A DNA stretch of 64,000 nucleotides, taken from the NCBI RefSeq assembly GCF_900101855.1, contig NZ_FMVC01000001.1:858721-922720 (forward strand), written 5' to 3'. Both the position numbers and the translations under genes were made by a program. The stretch is from Flavobacterium anhuiense. GTDB lineage: Bacteria; Bacteroidota; Bacteroidia; Flavobacteriales; Flavobacteriaceae. Position 1 is the first letter of the stretch. Every line of letters begins with the position of its first letter. The notes beneath the pieces were generated by a model. The model made no database searches. It was given only the letters and a program-made list of their open reading frames with translations, and was not told where the DNA came from. This document shows, piece after piece, positions 62,301-64,000 of this stretch.

Positions 62301-64000
62301 ATGAAAAAAGATTTACTTTCTACGCTGAGTTCTTTCAGTTTTTTTACATTAGATTATCTTCACAAAAAATTAAAGTTTCTTCCAATTTTAATTCTAGGAA
62401 TTTTTTATAGCTCTTTTTTAGAAGCACAAACCAGAACCCATACATTTACCGCAAGCGGTACTTTACTTCTTCCTGCGGGTATGGATGTTGTTACCGTTGA
62501 AGCATGGGGTGCCGGAGGTGCTGGAGGTGGCGCACAGGTTACACCGCTAGTAGGACGAAGTGGCGGTGGTGGTGGCGGTGGTGCATACGCAAGAGGAACT
62601 CTCAATACAACAACGGTATCAAGTTTAAATGTTGTCGTTGGAGCAACTGCTACAGGAGGGGCTGGTAATGGTGCTGCTGGAGGGTCAACCTATATAAATG
62701 GATTTACAGCTTTTTTAAATGCTCCTGGAGGGCAGGGAGGAAATGGGAATACGACTACGACTTCTACTCCAACTGGTGGAAATGGTGGTGTTGGAGCCAT
62801 TGGAAATCTAGCAACAGCAGTTGGAACAAATGGGACAGCAGGATCTAGTGCAGCATTAAGCGCACTTCTTTCTTCTGGTGGTGGTGGAAATGCTGGTGGT
62901 TATGGTACAGTCACTGGAGCTGGTGCTGGAGGAGCGGCTTTTAATTCTGTGATATTGACAGATCGTGTTGGAAATAATGGGACGACCAATGGAGGCGGAG
63001 GTGGGGGGGCAATGAGTTCTAATAACCCAGCTAATGGAGGAAGTGGTGCAGGAGGGCAGGCTACCATTACTTATACTTGTAAAACATATAGTTTCACTGG
63101 AATATCGGCTCCAAATATTTGCACAGGAACCACTACAGATGTACTGCTAACAGGTACAGCAGCAAGTCTGCCAACGGGTACTTATACCGTAACTTATAAT
63201 GTAAGCCGACCAAATAATGTAGGACAAACAGCAACGATGACTGTGACAACTGCAGGATCTGGAAGTTTTACTGCGGCAGGGCTGATTGGTACAGGAAATA
63301 GTACTATTACAGTTACTTCTTTAGCTTCAGCAGACTGTACATCATCTATAAGTGGAAGTAATGCTGTGACTATAATAGTTAGCGCTCCACCAACAATAAC
63401 CTTAGGATCAGCTGTTGCAGTATGTGCCAGTGCCAGTGCGCAAAATACAACATTACCCTATACAGCAACTACTAACTCACCAACAAATTATAGTATTACT
63501 TGGAACGCAAGCCCTACAAATAGTTTCTTGCCAGTTACGAATGCGACTTTACCAGCAAGTCCAATAACTATTGCTGTTCCTGCAGGAACTGCTGCGGGAA
63601 CATATACAGGATCATTAATAGTTAATAATGGAACTTGCGTATCAACCGCAACTAATTTTACAGTAACGGTAAATGCAATACCAACGATTACATTAGGAGC
63701 GACCACAGCGGTATGTACAAGTTCAAGCGCACAGAATACTCCATTGCCTTATACTGCGACAACAAATTCGCCAACTACATACAGTATTACTTGGAATGCC
63801 AGTCCAACGAATACTTTTGCAGCAGTTACAAATGCATCTCTGCCTGCAAGCCCGATTAGTATTGCAATACCAGCTAATACAGCTGCTGGAACATATACGG
63901 GGACATTAACGGTAAGAAATGTTGCAGGATGTACCTCGACAGCAAGTAATTTTACGGTTACAGTAAGCGGACCTCCAACTATTACATTAACCGGGACAAC
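62301..64000 (+). CDS. Giant secreted protein with Gly-rich and tandem repeats, 3' end cut by window
   Basis: Open from ATG 62301 (MKKDLLSTLSSFSFFTL) without a stop to the window end, 566 codons seen. A long N-terminal region with hydrophobic segments around residues 32-43 (ILGIFYSSFLEAQ) probably acts as the signal. A Gly-rich domain follows (about 47-265: VEAWGAGGAGGGAQ, many GGGG runs). Then an Ig-like domain (about 270-360). Two tandem units of 97 and 98 residues, PTITLG-AV-C-S-QNT-LPYTATTNSPT-YSITWNASPTN, start at 63390 and 63681, and a third begins at 63975. The repeat array likely continues. It probably carries a T9SS signal beyond the window, like its neighbours; this is inference. 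Confidence 0.88.
   Translation, partial: MKKDLLSTLSSFSFFTLDYLHKKLKFLPILILGIFYSSFLEAQTRTHTFTASGTLLLPAGMDVVTVEAWGAGGAGGGAQVTPLVGRSGGGGGGGAYARGTLNTTTVSSLNVVVGATATGGAGNGAAGGSTYINGFTAFLNAPGGQGGNGNTTTTSTPTGGNGGVGAIGNLATAVGTNGTAGSSAALSALLSSGGGGNAGGYGTVTGAGAGGAAFNSVILTDRVGNNGTTNGGGGGGAMSSNNPANGGSGAGGQATITYTCKTYSFTGISAPNICTGTTTDVLLTGTAASLPTGTYTVTYNVSRPNNVGQTATMTVTTAGSGSFTAAGLIGTGNSTITVTSLASADCTSSISGSNAVTIIVSAPPTITLGSAVAVCASASAQNTTLPYTATTNSPTNYSITWNASPTNSFLPVTNATLPASPITIAVPAGTAAGTYTGSLIVNNGTCVSTATNFTVTVNAIPTITLGATTAVCTSSSAQNTPLPYTATTNSPTTYSITWNASPTNTFAAVTNASLPASPISIAIPANTAAGTYTGTLTVRNVAGCTSTASNFTVTVSGPPTITLTGT
63390..64000 (+). repeat. Tandem 97-98-codon repeats in the last gene
   Basis: Units begin at 63390, 63681 and 63975 (periods 291 and 294 bp). 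They share the core YSITWNASPTN, LPASPI and AGTYTG. The third unit is cut by the window end, so the copy number is unknown. Confidence 0.88.

Overview
This window looks like chromosome from a Flavobacterium, probably close to the F. johnsoniae group. The evidence is AT-rich DNA, TTG-N19-TAnnTTTG promoters of the Bacteroidota type, A-rich ribosome sites without Shine-Dalgarno sequences, an atpDC cluster separate from the other ATP synthase genes, many lipoproteins with charged residues after the lipid cysteine, and large surface proteins with C-terminal type IX secretion (T9SS) signals. I see no rRNA, tRNA, CRISPR array, insertion sequence or prophage.

Layout. 0-8 kb: an EamA transporter, a secreted protein of unknown function, metG flanked by two 100-bp inverted-repeat elements, a CDGSH iron-sulfur protein, a PhzF-family enzyme and a PrcB-like lipoprotein. 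8-18 kb: a DMP19-like protein, a lipoprotein, then serS, lgt, a TPR protein, a DUF4286 protein, rsmA, mgtE and proC. A nucleotidyltransferase with a 61-residue partner is inserted before rsmA. 18-27.6 kb: nhaA with a lipoprotein, a 2-hydroxyacid dehydrogenase, a DUF805/TM2/DUF805 membrane cluster whose two DUF805 genes share a conserved leader RNA, an OlsF-like bifunctional acyltransferase, xth, an OmpA-type lipoprotein and an aldo/keto reductase. 27.9-38.3 kb: an AsmA-like/GT51 transglycosylase, radA, an esterase-fold protein with Asp at the nucleophile position, panD and panC, and divergently a half-length glycogen-synthase-like protein, a DUF4270 lipoprotein and glmS. 38.5-47.6 kb: a TonB-dependent receptor with a GDSL lipoprotein, atpD-atpC, a small secreted protein, a Rossmann oxidoreductase and a bioF-like gene. 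47.7-64 kb: surface-protein territory. Three giant secreted proteins have different N-terminal repeats but a homologous C-terminal region of roughly 500 residues. recX lies between the first two. A fourth giant gene, with a glycine-rich domain and 97-98-residue tandem repeats, runs off the window.

How it fits together. Most of the window is core metabolism and envelope upkeep: translation (metG, serS, rsmA), lipoprotein maturation (lgt), peptidoglycan and amino-sugar supply (GT51 protein, glmS), CoA precursor synthesis (panC, panD), ATP synthesis, and ion transport (mgtE, nhaA). The accessory content is the T9SS cargo cluster and the nucleotidyltransferase pair. Intergenic regions carry several dispersed repeat families (long inverted repeats, 'tctaagaag'-type words, 'gccttagtg'-type words). 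The most unusual signals are the paired DUF805 leader RNAs, the shared C-terminal module of the giant proteins, the half glycosyltransferase, and the composite inverted repeat at 27.6-27.9 kb.
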